From NCBI RefSeq assembly GCF_900635445.1, contig NZ_LR134117.1:4836001-4900000 (forward strand): 64,000 bases of DNA, given 5' to 3'. This DNA is from Serratia odorifera (GTDB lineage Bacteria > Pseudomonadota > Gammaproteobacteria > Enterobacterales > Enterobacteriaceae). Below are positions 47,156 to 56,114 of this stretch, in pieces. Positions within the stretch are counted from its first letter, which is position 1, and every line of letters starts with the position of its first letter. The notes under the pieces are model-generated. The model was not told the DNA's origin and did no database searches. It saw nothing but the letters and a program-made list of their open reading frames with translations. The position numbers were made by a program, and so were the translations under genes.

Positions 47156-48571
47156 TCACTTGTGCTGATCTACGCTCTCAACACGAATAATATCGTCTTC
47201 GCCCAGATAGGTACCTGACTGTATCTCAATCAGATCCAGATTTATTTTACCTGGATTTTCAAGAGCATGTACAACCCCTAACGGAATATAAATCGATTCG
47301 TTTTCACTGATTAACTGCGTTTTGCCGTCGGTATGCACTTTTGCCGTGCCTGACACCACAACCCAGTGCTCTGAACGATGATGGTGCATCTGCAAGGATA
47401 ACTTTTCGCCTGGTTTGACGGTAATGCGCCGAACCTGAAAACGCTCGCCCTGGGCAATGGCGTCATGCTTGCCCCATGGGCGGTAAACTTCCCGATGCTG
47501 CTTGCTTTCCGGGCGTTTCTGGCGTTTCAGCTGATTAACGATCTCTTTAACGTCTTGCACGCAATCCTTATTGGCGATCAGCACCGCATCTTTGGTCTCA
47601 ACCACCACCAGATTATCAACGCCGACGGTGGCAACCAGTTTATGATCTGCACGAATATAGTTGTTCGAGCAATTGTGCTCCAATACGTCGCCAAAGGTAG
47701 AATTGCCTTTGACGTCTTTTTCACTGATTTCCCACAGCGCAGACCACGAACCAACATCGTTCCAGCCGGCGTCGAGTGGCACCACCACCGCATCGGCGGT
47801 TTTTTCCATCACCGCATAATCGACGGATTCATCCGGGCAAGCGATAAAGGCTTCGCGATCGACGCGAACAAAATCCATGTCCGGCGTCAGGTGCGCCAGG
47901 GATTTTTGACATGCCTCAAGAATGTCGGGGCGGAAGCGCTCCAGTTCCTCAAGATAACGGCTGGCCTTGAACAGGAACATGCCGCTGTTCCACAGATATT
48001 CGCCGCTGTCGAGGTATTGCTGAGCCGTTTCCAGATCGGGTTTTTCAACGAAACGCGCAACGCCGGAAATGGCAGACTCGTCGATGCGTGCGCCCTGCTG
48101 GATATAGCCGTAGCCAGTTTCCGGCCCGGTTGGCACAATGCCAAATGTCGCCAGTTTGCCAGCCTCGGCATAAGGAATGGCTTGATTGACGGCATCTCGG
48201 AAAATGGCTTCATCCTGAATGACGTGATCGGCGGCCAATACCAGCAGGATCGGATCGTCGCCATTTGACACCGCCTGCAATGCTGCAAGCGCGATTGCCG
48301 GCGCCGTATTGCGCCCTACGGGCTCAAGAATGATATTGTGCGACAACTGTGTGATCTGACGCAGTTGCTCAGCAACGATAAAACGGTGCTCTTCATTACA
48401 GATCACCAAAGGGCTCATAATTTCCAGACCCTGAAGGCGCATAACGGTCGATTGCAACATCGAAAATTCATTGCATAACGCTAAAAACTGCTTCGGAAAC
48501 AGCTCGCGAGAAAGTGGCCATAGTCGGCTGCCTGTTCCGCCAGCCATAATAACAGGATAAAGGTTACTCAT
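47156..48571 (-). CDS. manC: mannose-1-phosphate guanylyltransferase / mannose-6-phosphate isomerase (capsule copy)
   Basis: Forms GDP-mannose for the capsule. The protein has about 471 residues. VIMAGGTGSRLWPLSREL is the nucleotidyltransferase signature, and the C-terminal cupin has LQMHHHRSEHWVVVSG. ATG 48571 (MSNLYPVIMAGG) follows GAGAGTGAAA; an in-frame GTG at 48583 is possible. It pairs with manB immediately downstream. It is clearly diverged from the O-antigen manC at 26324 (for example LCNEFSMLQST against IDNTGFSLLQQT), so the two copies do not reflect recent duplication. Confidence 0.94.
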   Translation of the reverse strand: MSNLYPVIMAGGTGSRLWPLSRELFPKQFLALCNEFSMLQSTVMRLQGLEIMSPLVICNEEHRFIVAEQLRQITQLSHNIILEPVGRNTAPAIALAALQAVSNGDDPILLVLAADHVIQDEAIFRDAVNQAIPYAEAGKLATFGIVPTGPETGYGYIQQGARIDESAISGVARFVEKPDLETAQQYLDSGEYLWNSGMFLFKASRYLEELERFRPDILEACQKSLAHLTPDMDFVRVDREAFIACPDESVDYAVMEKTADAVVVPLDAGWNDVGSWSALWEISEKDVKGNSTFGDVLEHNCSNNYIRADHKLVATVGVDNLVVVETKDAVLIANKDCVQDVKEIVNQLKRQKRPESKQHREVYRPWGKHDAIAQGERFQVRRITVKPGEKLSLQMHHHRSEHWVVVSGTAKVHTDGKTQLISENESIYIPLGVVHALENPGKINLDLIEIQSGTYLGEDDIIRVESVDQHK

Positions 48572-48662
48572 TTTCACTCTCACCGATCAAATATATAAAT
48601 AAAAGCTCGAACAATTACGGAGCATGATACGCAGTTAGGCTATAGGGATACACACCACTGGA

Positions 48663-49727
48663 TTAGCGATAAAGACTATAAGTGTTATGTATCATTTTTT
48701 CGGATGTAAAATTAGCAGAATAAAAATCAATACAGGCCTGATGCATCGTAGCCCAATGTTCTTTGTTATAGGAATTCAAAATATTCACCGCCTCATCAGA
48801 CTGGTTGGTGGTGAACAAATATCCGGTCTTGCCCTCGTCAACCACCTCGGGTAGTGAACTGCAGCGGCTGGCCACCACCGGTAAACCATAGCTTTCGGCT
48901 TCTACCGCAACCAGCCCGAAGGATTCCCAACGGCTCGGCATGAGCAGTACATCAGCATGGGAAAAATAAGGCGCAATTTCCGTTGACGACAGCCAGCCTT
49001 TATAGTCGATGCGCGGATGTTGCTGTGGCGCCTCGGTAGCATGCACGTTGCCACCCACCACGGTAATACGGAAGTTATCATTTAACCTATCGGCAATCTT
49101 CAATACCAGGTCAAAACCTTTTTGGTAGTCGAAGCGGCCAACAAACAGGATATTGGTTTTGTCCTGCGGGTAGGGATCGCCTGAATCCGCTCCCGTGGTC
49201 GGCGCTTCCACACCGTTATAGACCACCACCATGTTGTGCGCCTTGACGCCGACATTCAACGCCGCTGCCTTCTCATATTCGCTGGTGCAGACAATGACAT
49301 CGGTTTGTTTTTGCAACAGCCGTTCGATGGCGGTATAAACACGCTTCTTCATCGTTGATGTATCCATCAAAAATGAAAAAGCATGCGGACAATAAATAAT
49401 CTTTGGCTTATAACTCAACCGCACAACAGGCGTCAGTACGCGACAAATAACACCGGCGAAGGTACTGTGGATATGAATAACGTCAGGTTTCTCACGTTTC
49501 ACCAGCGCTATATATTGCCTTGCCAAAGAAATAAATGACTTGATATTTCTTCCACTGCGGGAAAACAGCGTCAGCTTCTCCGTCGGGAAAGCGCCGATTT
49601 CTTTATATTGGCTATCAGGGAGTAAACAGTAAAAATCAAAATCATCATTGGGTTTGACCAATTGCCGAATCACCGTCGCTACCCCACCTTTAACGGTTTC
49701 AGCTACATGTAATACCTTTTTTTTCAT
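48663..49727 (-). CDS. GT4-family glycosyltransferase (capsule)
   Basis: GT-B glycosyltransferase of 354 residues. The N-terminal ETVKGGVATVIRQL glycine-rich loop, VIHIHSTFAGVICR, the domain-linker VVVYNGVEAP, donor-domain start ILFVGRFDYQKGFDLVLK and the C-terminal MPSRWESFGLVAVEAESYGLPVVAS (E-x7-E) are classic GT4. GDP-mannose is a plausible donor because manC/manB follow directly, but this is inference. The start overlaps the stop of the next gene upstream by four bases. Confidence 0.85.
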   Translation of the reverse strand: MKKKVLHVAETVKGGVATVIRQLVKPNDDFDFYCLLPDSQYKEIGAFPTEKLTLFSRSGRNIKSFISLARQYIALVKREKPDVIHIHSTFAGVICRVLTPVVRLSYKPKIIYCPHAFSFLMDTSTMKKRVYTAIERLLQKQTDVIVCTSEYEKAAALNVGVKAHNMVVVYNGVEAPTTGADSGDPYPQDKTNILFVGRFDYQKGFDLVLKIADRLNDNFRITVVGGNVHATEAPQQHPRIDYKGWLSSTEIAPYFSHADVLLMPSRWESFGLVAVEAESYGLPVVASRCSSLPEVVDEGKTGYLFTTNQSDEAVNILNSYNKEHWATMHQACIDFYSANFTSEKMIHNTYSLYR

Positions 49728-50782
49728 CGGTTGACACTCATTATGATTCTGTTTAATTCTTGTGCGGATTTTGCCCAGTCAAAACGCTTAACATTCTCAT
49801 AGCCTGCCTCGACCAGTTCTTGACGCAGGTTTTCATCTGTCACAATTCGCTCCAGCGTTTGTGTCATTTCCTCGGTATTTTCCGGATCAAAATAGATCAC
49901 GCTCTGAGCCAACACTTCTGGCAACGATGCTCGGTTGGATGAAATAACGGCGCAGCCACAAGCCTGCGCTTCTAGCGGTGGAATGCCAAAACCTTCATAC
50001 AGGGAGGGGAAAACAAACGCCTTGGCGTTTGAATATAACGCAATCAATTCCTGGTCAGACACCCGGCCGACAAACTGTATGCGTTCCGCATTGGCACTAC
50101 CTTGAGAAAAATCAACGCCCGAGAAGTTTTTATTCGCCGAACCAATGATTTTAAGCACAATGTTATCAGCGCCTTTCATCCTGGAGAAAGCGGCTATCAA
50201 ACCATGAAAATTCTTGTGGTAGTTTGGCGATGACACCGCCAACAAGTATGGCTTGGCCTGCGTGTGCCGATCGCCGCTCGGCTGGAACTGCGATGCAACA
50301 GCGTTATAAATCACATGTATATTTTCCAACGGATAGTCAAATACGGCATGCAGCTCTTTTTTTGAGAACTCACTGACCGTCAGCAAACCCCGACTTGATT
50401 TCAACATCAGCGGCACCAGAGCGTTATAAACCAACCGGAACTTCGCCGAGAAACTCTGCGGATAACGTTTATAAATGACGTCGTGATGGGTGACCAGCTT
50501 ATTTTTATATGACACCGGCGCCGTATTGCACAAGTTGATCAGCAAAGGATTCCCTTGCTGGCGCAAGTAGTTTGGCAGATCCCATTGTTCCCAAAGGTGC
50601 CCCTGACGTGTGCCTACAATCTGAACGTTAAGCCTGGCGGCAATATCCTGATGTAGGATATTGGCTGGAGAAACAAACACCACATCATCTCTCAATTGAG
50701 CAATCGCCAAACTGATCTCTTGAGCAAAGCGCTGAACCCCGGTCAATTCTTGTGTCAAAAAGCGCGCATTGACATAAATCAT
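49724..50782 (-). CDS. GT4-family glycosyltransferase, mannosyltransferase-like (capsule)
   Basis: GT-B glycosyltransferase of about 352 residues. The start MIYVNARFLTQELTGVQRFAQE is typical of the mannosyltransferase group that includes Aquifex-type WbaZ-like enzymes. The donor domain has YLLAVSSPNYHKNFHGLI and FPSLYEGFGIPPLEAQACGCAVISS. ATG 50782 is chosen because GGAG lies seven bases before it; an in-frame ATG at 50800 has no such site. It is coupled to the next gene by a four-base overlap. The product linkage is unknown. Confidence 0.84.
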   Translation of the reverse strand: MIYVNARFLTQELTGVQRFAQEISLAIAQLRDDVVFVSPANILHQDIAARLNVQIVGTRQGHLWEQWDLPNYLRQQGNPLLINLCNTAPVSYKNKLVTHHDVIYKRYPQSFSAKFRLVYNALVPLMLKSSRGLLTVSEFSKKELHAVFDYPLENIHVIYNAVASQFQPSGDRHTQAKPYLLAVSSPNYHKNFHGLIAAFSRMKGADNIVLKIIGSANKNFSGVDFSQGSANAERIQFVGRVSDQELIALYSNAKAFVFPSLYEGFGIPPLEAQACGCAVISSNRASLPEVLAQSVIYFDPENTEEMTQTLERIVTDENLRQELVEAGYENVKRFDWAKSAQELNRIIMSVNR

Positions 50783-50816
50783 TCGCTTACTCCATTCCAT
50801 TTAAATAATTTTACTG

Positions 50817-52151
50817 TCAATGTGTCGTGGATGTTCTTGCCAGTTTAGCGCTGGTTTGCGCCCTTTCCCGCTGTGGGGATTTTCTAATCGACATCAGCAA
50901 TATTGATACGATGATGGCAAAAATATACCCAGGGTAATTACTGATCGGGTTGTTATAAACAAAGTTCATTGATAACGAGATCATCCAGTAAAGGTATACG
51001 CTGGCGGTGAGCCCATTCAATGTCCGCGAATAGAGCATACTCAATATCACCACCGACACCAGCACCAGAAGAATAATCCCGACATTGCCGTAACTGGAAA
51101 GCATGTAAATATAAAGGCTGTCTAATGGAACGGTATTGGAGTTATCGTCCCCAACCACGGCGTTACCATTCACAGCGTAACCCGCGCCGATAAACGGTGA
51201 GTATTCGCTGTCGTTTTTTACCGCCTCAATATTTACGGTTCTCAGCAATATGCTGTTTTCAGCGTAGGTATTTTCCTCCGGGAAGATCATCTCGTAAATG
51301 CTGTAGTTAGTGGTGGTCACATAGAAGAACAGCGACAGAACCAACGTAACCATCGTGACGATATTCAGGCTGGAGCGTAGAGACAGCACCCGTCGCATCA
51401 TCAGATACATGATATACAGCAACGCCATGATGATCGCCGTCTTGGAGGTTGAAAACACAATCGCGACAAGAATCAGGATGATATATTTTTTGCGATTTTT
51501 GTCGCTGACAAAAGGAGATAATACCAGGGCAAAGAATAGATATTCACTGAGGCTAAATGGTCCGGTCAGCAAACCAAAGGCGCGTAGCTGCCCCTGAACC
51601 GTACGCAGCAGCAGACCGTATTGTTTGCCGAACTCGGTCAACTGAGGACCCGGGTCAAAACCGACAACCGCATACAGCGCCCCGGCCAGCGTGGATTCCG
51701 CAATGGCAAATAGCGCATTGATCACAGCACAAACAATATAGAACTTGATGATTTTGTTGAGGATCTCAACCCGCTCTTCATATTCGAACAGCATCAAGAC
51801 GGCGGCAAAGAAGAATGAGCCAAACGTCAGCAATTCCAGACGGAATTGCACGATGGAACGAAAGAAGTCAAACTGACCAGTCATCATGCTTAACAGCATA
51901 AAAATCAACGAACACAACACCATCGAAATAAAGAAAACCAGCACGCTACGGCATTGTGGTGTGACTCTGGGATTGCGCGCATACAACAGTATCAGCACGA
52001 AAACCGGAACAACAAGAGCAAAAAAATCCTTATAAAGCAGAATATTGCGTGTTGTCATATAGGCTGCGACGGTAACGACACCATTAATCGACAGCAGAGC
52101 TATATATGCCAACAAAATGAAAACGACCAGCGATTTTGTAGAAACTCTCAT
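50817..52151 (-). CDS. wzy: capsule repeat-unit polymerase
   Basis: Polytopic inner-membrane protein of 444 residues with about twelve hydrophobic segments. A large hydrophilic loop occupies residues ~285-335 (between YEMIFPEENTYAENS and DDNSNTVPLDSLY), and a short Ser/Thr/Arg-rich tail ends the protein. The pattern LRAFGLLTGPFSLSEYLF followed by SKTAIIMALLY resembles the Wzy_C/O-antigen ligase-like fold (GPFSxxxYL..., ..S..A). WaaL ligases share this fold, but the operon already needs a Wzy and has no other candidate, so polymerase is preferred. Confidence 0.82.
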   Translation of the reverse strand: MRVSTKSLVVFILLAYIALLSINGVVTVAAYMTTRNILLYKDFFALVVPVFVLILLYARNPRVTPQCRSVLVFFISMVLCSLIFMLLSMMTGQFDFFRSIVQFRLELLTFGSFFFAAVLMLFEYEERVEILNKIIKFYIVCAVINALFAIAESTLAGALYAVVGFDPGPQLTEFGKQYGLLLRTVQGQLRAFGLLTGPFSLSEYLFFALVLSPFVSDKNRKKYIILILVAIVFSTSKTAIIMALLYIMYLMMRRVLSLRSSLNIVTMVTLVLSLFFYVTTTNYSIYEMIFPEENTYAENSILLRTVNIEAVKNDSEYSPFIGAGYAVNGNAVVGDDNSNTVPLDSLYIYMLSSYGNVGIILLVLVSVVILSMLYSRTLNGLTASVYLYWMISLSMNFVYNNPISNYPGYIFAIIVSILLMSIRKSPQRERAQTSAKLARTSTTH

Positions 52152-52153
52152 TA

Positions 52154-53290
52154 TTATCCTCTGTACAAACCTTCGTAACTGCTGGCAATTTTTTCTTTTT
52201 CAAAACAAGAGGTTCGCAGCCTGTTTTGGTTGGCTTTCACGGCGTCAATCGCACCTTCGATAGTGAAGTTTTTGATTTCAAATATATTATCGTAGAAATT
52301 GGCAATTTCGGTTACGCCGCCGCTGAAGGTAGTATAAACAACCTTACCAGAGATGGCGGATTCCGCAACCGCACGGCCAAAGGGCTCATTCCAGCGGGTT
52401 GGCAGCACCACGGCGTCCACCTGCGCCATGAACGCATCCACTTTGATAAAGCCGAGCAGGATCACACCGGCATCCCGTGCCATCGCAGCCATTTCCTCGC
52501 CGGAGACGCCATTGTTAAAGCGCCCCGCCGCATAGAACTCGGCGCGCGGATCCTGTTTTGCCGCTTTTGCCAACGCGCAAAACTCATCAAAGCCCTTGTC
52601 TTCCGTCAACCGGCCGACAAAGCCGATGCGGATGTTATCACTCGTAGTCGGCGTATAATCAATCGGCTCAACGGAGTTGTAAACATAGGCATGTTGCGCC
52701 TGGCTGGCGAAGCCATTATCTTTATGCAAATTGGAAATGTACTGGCTGATACCGACAAACGCATCGACTTTCTGGCTAGCCGCTTTTTTCAGCCAAGAGG
52801 TGACGCGTACCGACCTGCCGTTGACGTCCATATTCTGTCCGTTTTTAAACAGCGTGCCGTTCGGATGAAACAGATAATAGTCACGTGTCGTATGCACCAC
52901 CCGCGCACCCAGTTTTTTGGCGCTTTGCCAGACCGCCACCGAAAATCCGCTCAGGTTATTGGTATGAACCACGTCCGGGCGGATTTCCGCCAAAGCCTGA
53001 CTCACGCGCTTGGCCATGAAGGGATTGTGTATATCAAGAAGATGCCAGAGTGCTTTCTTATATTTTGACGGCGACTCACTCTTGAATGGCCAATATAGGT
53101 TCAATAATGGGAAGTAGCTTACCTGCACCCCATTAATGGTGTCTTTCTTGATTTCATCACCTTCATGAAGACAAAATACACAAACTTGATGCCCTAATTT
53201 TACCAGACTTTCCGCAAGCATTTGCACAGAAACTTCAGCGCCACCTATCTTGTAAGGAGCATACAGTGTATTTATTATAACAATCTTCAT
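52154..53290 (-). CDS. GT4-family glycosyltransferase (capsule)
   Basis: GT-B glycosyltransferase of 378 residues. The N-terminal TLYAPYKIGGAEVSVQMLAE, the middle DVVHTNNLSGFSVAVW, the donor-domain start IRIGFVGRLTEDKGFDEFC and the C-terminal LPTRWNEPFGRAVAESAISGK (E-x7-E type) define GT4. It sits 2 bp from the wzy start and 26 bp from the sialyltransferase-like gene. Acceptor and donor are not deducible. Confidence 0.85.
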   Translation of the reverse strand: MKIVIINTLYAPYKIGGAEVSVQMLAESLVKLGHQVCVFCLHEGDEIKKDTINGVQVSYFPLLNLYWPFKSESPSKYKKALWHLLDIHNPFMAKRVSQALAEIRPDVVHTNNLSGFSVAVWQSAKKLGARVVHTTRDYYLFHPNGTLFKNGQNMDVNGRSVRVTSWLKKAASQKVDAFVGISQYISNLHKDNGFASQAQHAYVYNSVEPIDYTPTTSDNIRIGFVGRLTEDKGFDEFCALAKAAKQDPRAEFYAAGRFNNGVSGEEMAAMARDAGVILLGFIKVDAFMAQVDAVVLPTRWNEPFGRAVAESAISGKVVYTTFSGGVTEIANFYDNIFEIKNFTIEGAIDAVKANQNRLRTSCFEKEKIASSYEGLYRG

Positions 53291-53316
53291 TTACAGGCCA
53301 CCAAAAGTGTTTAAAA

Positions 53317-54333
53317 TTAAAACTTATCTCTAAGCAAAGTTATATTAGCCTCGCCATAACCCTCATAGTTATTATAAATAGAGTTGACAAACCCTAGCCA
53401 ATCCGGCGCCAGACTTTTTTCGTCAAGAACATATGCGGTAATTTTAATTTTATCATCATAAATCTTTATCAGGTTGTCATATAAAGAAGAATAGAAACCC
53501 GCAATTGAAACCACATTCTCACCCGCCACGATAGGGTAGACTTCGAAAGGAAAATCCAGGCGCTGTACGGTGACGACATTTTTAATCGCGGTGATTTTTT
53601 CGTCACGTTCCCGACGGTGTGGGATGTAAATAAGCTCAATATCGCTATTGTTTAGCTTAAGATCCTCAATCATCTTCAAGGTCAGTTCGATGTCATCAAC
53701 CTTGGTCACCCCCGCCTCGTACAGCGGCGTCCCAATAATAAAGGTTTTATTATTACTTTGTGGCAGGGTTTCCAGCTTGGTTTTATAGTTCTGATAATTA
53801 TGCCGTATAACCTCATCGCGCCCGGATACGTTGTCTTCGATATTATAAACGGTGAAAAAAGTTATTTTTTCAAATTCGTTGTTGGTCATACCCAACGACT
53901 TGAGGAACAGGCTCTTGGCCACGCCGCGCGGCGTCAGTTTGCCATGGCGCTTGATGCGCAGCGTTGCGGTGCCGTCGTCCAGCAAAACGATATTGCGCTT
54001 GGGATACTTATTGGCCAACATCCAAAACACCCGGGCGCGATATTCACCCGCAATCAGGGTTACCGACTGATTGCGTGCCACGCTGTCCGTGATGCCGCTA
54101 AGTTGTTTGCGGATCTCCATCACCTTGCCCAGCGTTCCTTCAACGTCAATCGTCATCAGGGAACGGTGCTGTATCATATTGAGCAAATAACTGATCTGTC
54201 CATGATTCAACGGCGAATTGGCGGTACGCTTGTTGACAATCAGCAGATCAAGAACAATCTCTTTTGCATCAAGGTATTCGATCAGATTAAACGCTTGCAG
54301 CGGTGACTCTATATACGCGATGTACTTACTCAT
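53317..54333 (-). CDS. sialyltransferase-like (GT52/GT38-type) glycosyltransferase
   Basis: Protein of 338 residues that does not look like GT2 or GT4. The start YIAYIESPLQAFNLIEYL resembles the 'PLQ' opening of bacterial sialyltransferase and polysialyltransferase families. A DDG motif (res 119-121, in IVLLDDGTATL) fits the D/E-D/E-G base motif shared by GT38, GT52, GT80 and GT97. YIPHRRE (res 236-242) occupies the place of the HP motif, and GFYSSLYDN (res 279-287) the Ser-Ser/Thr motif near the nucleotide. Together with the NeuA- and NeuB-like genes of the operon, it is the best candidate to transfer the CMP-activated nonulosonate. Base composition is AT-rich compared with flanking housekeeping genes. 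Family assignment needs a profile search. Confidence 0.6.
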   Translation of the reverse strand: MSKYIAYIESPLQAFNLIEYLDAKEIVLDLLIVNKRTANSPLNHGQISYLLNMIQHRSLMTIDVEGTLGKVMEIRKQLSGITDSVARNQSVTLIAGEYRARVFWMLANKYPKRNIVLLDDGTATLRIKRHGKLTPRGVAKSLFLKSLGMTNNEFEKITFFTVYNIEDNVSGRDEVIRHNYQNYKTKLETLPQSNNKTFIIGTPLYEAGVTKVDDIELTLKMIEDLKLNNSDIELIYIPHRRERDEKITAIKNVVTVQRLDFPFEVYPIVAGENVVSIAGFYSSLYDNLIKIYDDKIKITAYVLDEKSLAPDWLGFVNSIYNNYEGYGEANITLLRDKF

Positions 54334-54372
54334 TTCTTATTACCCTATAACCACTCAACGTTTCCGTGTCAA

Positions 54373-54879
54373 TTAATGGAACTTGCCTTCAGCCTTTAGC
54401 CGCAGATAATGCTCCACATCGCGCTGGGCGAACGCTTTTGCCGGATGGCCTCCGGCAATGGCATACGGCTCAATGTCCTTCACCACCACGCTGCCCGCCT
54501 GGATAATGGCGCCTTCACCGAGGGTCACACCGGGTAAAATGATGACGTTGATTCCCAACCAGACGTTGTCGCCGATGGTGATGTCCTTGATAACGTAAGT
54601 ATTGTCATAAGGAATGGCGTTACCGTTATGGTTATGATTTTCCGTGATCAGTACACAGCCAAAACCACAGTGAAAATTATCACCAACGGTTACCGCCCCT
54701 TTACCGACGATCGTCAGACCGTTAGAGTTGAAGTTGTCACCCAGGCGGGTTTTATTATTCACTAACGTCGGGAAGTTAATTTTGGGTTCACGACCACATT
54801 TGGCTGCCGTCTTGATGACCTTCGCGGTGTAACGCCCTTTACGACGGTTACGCAGCCAACGCTTCATGCTCGCTATCAT
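54373..54879 (-). CDS. hexapeptide-repeat O-acetyltransferase
   Basis: Left-handed beta-helix acyltransferase of 168 residues, similar to the WcaF/maltose-acetyltransferase group. Hexapeptide repeats run from about residue 45 to 145 (VTVGDNFHCGFGCVLIT, ITIGDNVWLGINVIILPGVTLGEGAIIQAGSVV), and the C-terminus has IAGGHPAKAFAQR, the typical helix. ENHNHNG carries the catalytic His region. It probably acetylates the capsule sugar. It overlaps the wzx stop by four bases. No start ambiguity beyond M1/M5. Confidence 0.85.
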   Translation of the reverse strand: MIASMKRWLRNRRKGRYTAKVIKTAAKCGREPKINFPTLVNNKTRLGDNFNSNGLTIVGKGAVTVGDNFHCGFGCVLITENHNHNGNAIPYDNTYVIKDITIGDNVWLGINVIILPGVTLGEGAIIQAGSVVVKDIEPYAIAGGHPAKAFAQRDVEHYLRLKAEGKFH

Positions 54880-56114
54880 CTTTTCCTCTCAATCCGAATC
54901 TGTCGTTTGCCATAGATAAATGTCACCACGCACGAGAACAAGCTTGAAATGGCATACACCAGGCAAAAATATTCCACCTTTATCGAGGTCATGGTAATAA
55001 TCACAATACCCAGCAAATGCGTTAACATTGATCCCATGGTGATTATCGAGATCATTTTATTTTTACGATAGTAAAACAGCGAGTGGGTAAAAATATAATA
55101 GATCGACATAAAGGCAGTGCCCGGCAGCAAGATATTAAAATAATAAATTGCGCGGTTAAATTCGGGCTTGAATAGATATGGGAAAACAAATGGCATGATC
55201 AGGAAATAGATTAAACACGCTACTACCACCAGACCAGTATAACCATACTGTATGAGCTCTACGCCTTTAAAGTCTTTGTCCTTCAGCTTACGGTAGATAA
55301 ACGGCTGGAACGCCTGGTTTATCACGCTAAAGAATAACATCACTATCGATGTCAACTGGAACGCCAGCCCATAGATACCCACCACGGCGGTACTCATATA
55401 GTGAGCAATAAAGAAGCGATCGATCGACGATTTAATCCAGTAACTGCCATGATGCGGCAACAGCGAAATACCGTAGCTGACAATCTCTTTGTATCGCTTG
55501 CCCAACGGCGCATCTGACTTGATATCTTTGCTGCGCTTGCGATAGATGATGAACTCGTACGCCAGTTGGATGCAGAAGAACGATGCGGCAATGGCTATCA
55601 GGCGCTGCCCTGGCGTTGCGGCGATCATTTCAAACAATGCAATGGTAAACAGGACGTTAAACGCCGACAGCAAAAACTGCCCAATCGCAGCAACCTTATA
55701 TGTCTGACTGATACGCAGATGTGAAAGGTTGATGAAATTCAACGCTTGCGCCAAGGATGCCAAAATCACCAGGCTACCGTCAGTGAAGCTGACCGGTATG
55801 CTGGCCACACGCGTAGCGACAAAGTAAATCGCCACCAACAGCACGCTTGAAGCGACAGCCAGCGTGATGTTATCCCGACGGAACACCAGGGAACTCCCTT
55901 CCCCCTCTTGCATATATTTGACCGGCAACAAACCCTGACCACTGAATGAGATAAAGATGATCAGGATCTGAATGACGGAAAGATAAAGAGTTAGCGCGCC
56001 GTATCCCGACGCGCCAAGGTGTGCTGTTAAATAAGGCAGAATAATGAAGCCGATGACCTTGCCGAGAATATCCCCAATCGACAAGGCCGCAGCCCCAATA
56101 ATGACTCTGCTCAT
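54876..56114 (-). CDS. wzx: capsule repeat-unit flippase
   Basis: MOP-family lipid-linked oligosaccharide flippase of 412 residues with about twelve membrane segments. AALSIGDILGKVIGFIILPYLTAHLGASGYGAL at the N-terminus (split here by description only) is the polysaccharide-transporter start with the conserved 'Y-G' pair. The central HHGSYWIKSSIDRFFIAHYMS and the basic C-terminal IERKR fit Wzx. It abuts the NeuB fusion gene without a gap. It is unrelated in detail to the O-antigen wzx at 31290, so each polysaccharide has its own flippase. Confidence 0.88.
   Translation of the reverse strand: MSRVIIGAAALSIGDILGKVIGFIILPYLTAHLGASGYGALTLYLSVIQILIIFISFSGQGLLPVKYMQEGEGSSLVFRRDNITLAVASSVLLVAIYFVATRVASIPVSFTDGSLVILASLAQALNFINLSHLRISQTYKVAAIGQFLLSAFNVLFTIALFEMIAATPGQRLIAIAASFFCIQLAYEFIIYRKRSKDIKSDAPLGKRYKEIVSYGISLLPHHGSYWIKSSIDRFFIAHYMSTAVVGIYGLAFQLTSIVMLFFSVINQAFQPFIYRKLKDKDFKGVELIQYGYTGLVVVACLIYFLIMPFVFPYLFKPEFNRAIYYFNILLPGTAFMSIYYIFTHSLFYYRKNKMISIITMGSMLTHLLGIVIITMTSIKVEYFCLVYAISSLFSCVVTFIYGKRQIRIERKR

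Noticed and set aside
45726..48571. manC-manB as a tandem duplicate of the O-antigen manC region
   Set aside because: The two ManC sequences are too diverged for recent duplication; separate origin or old divergence is more likely.
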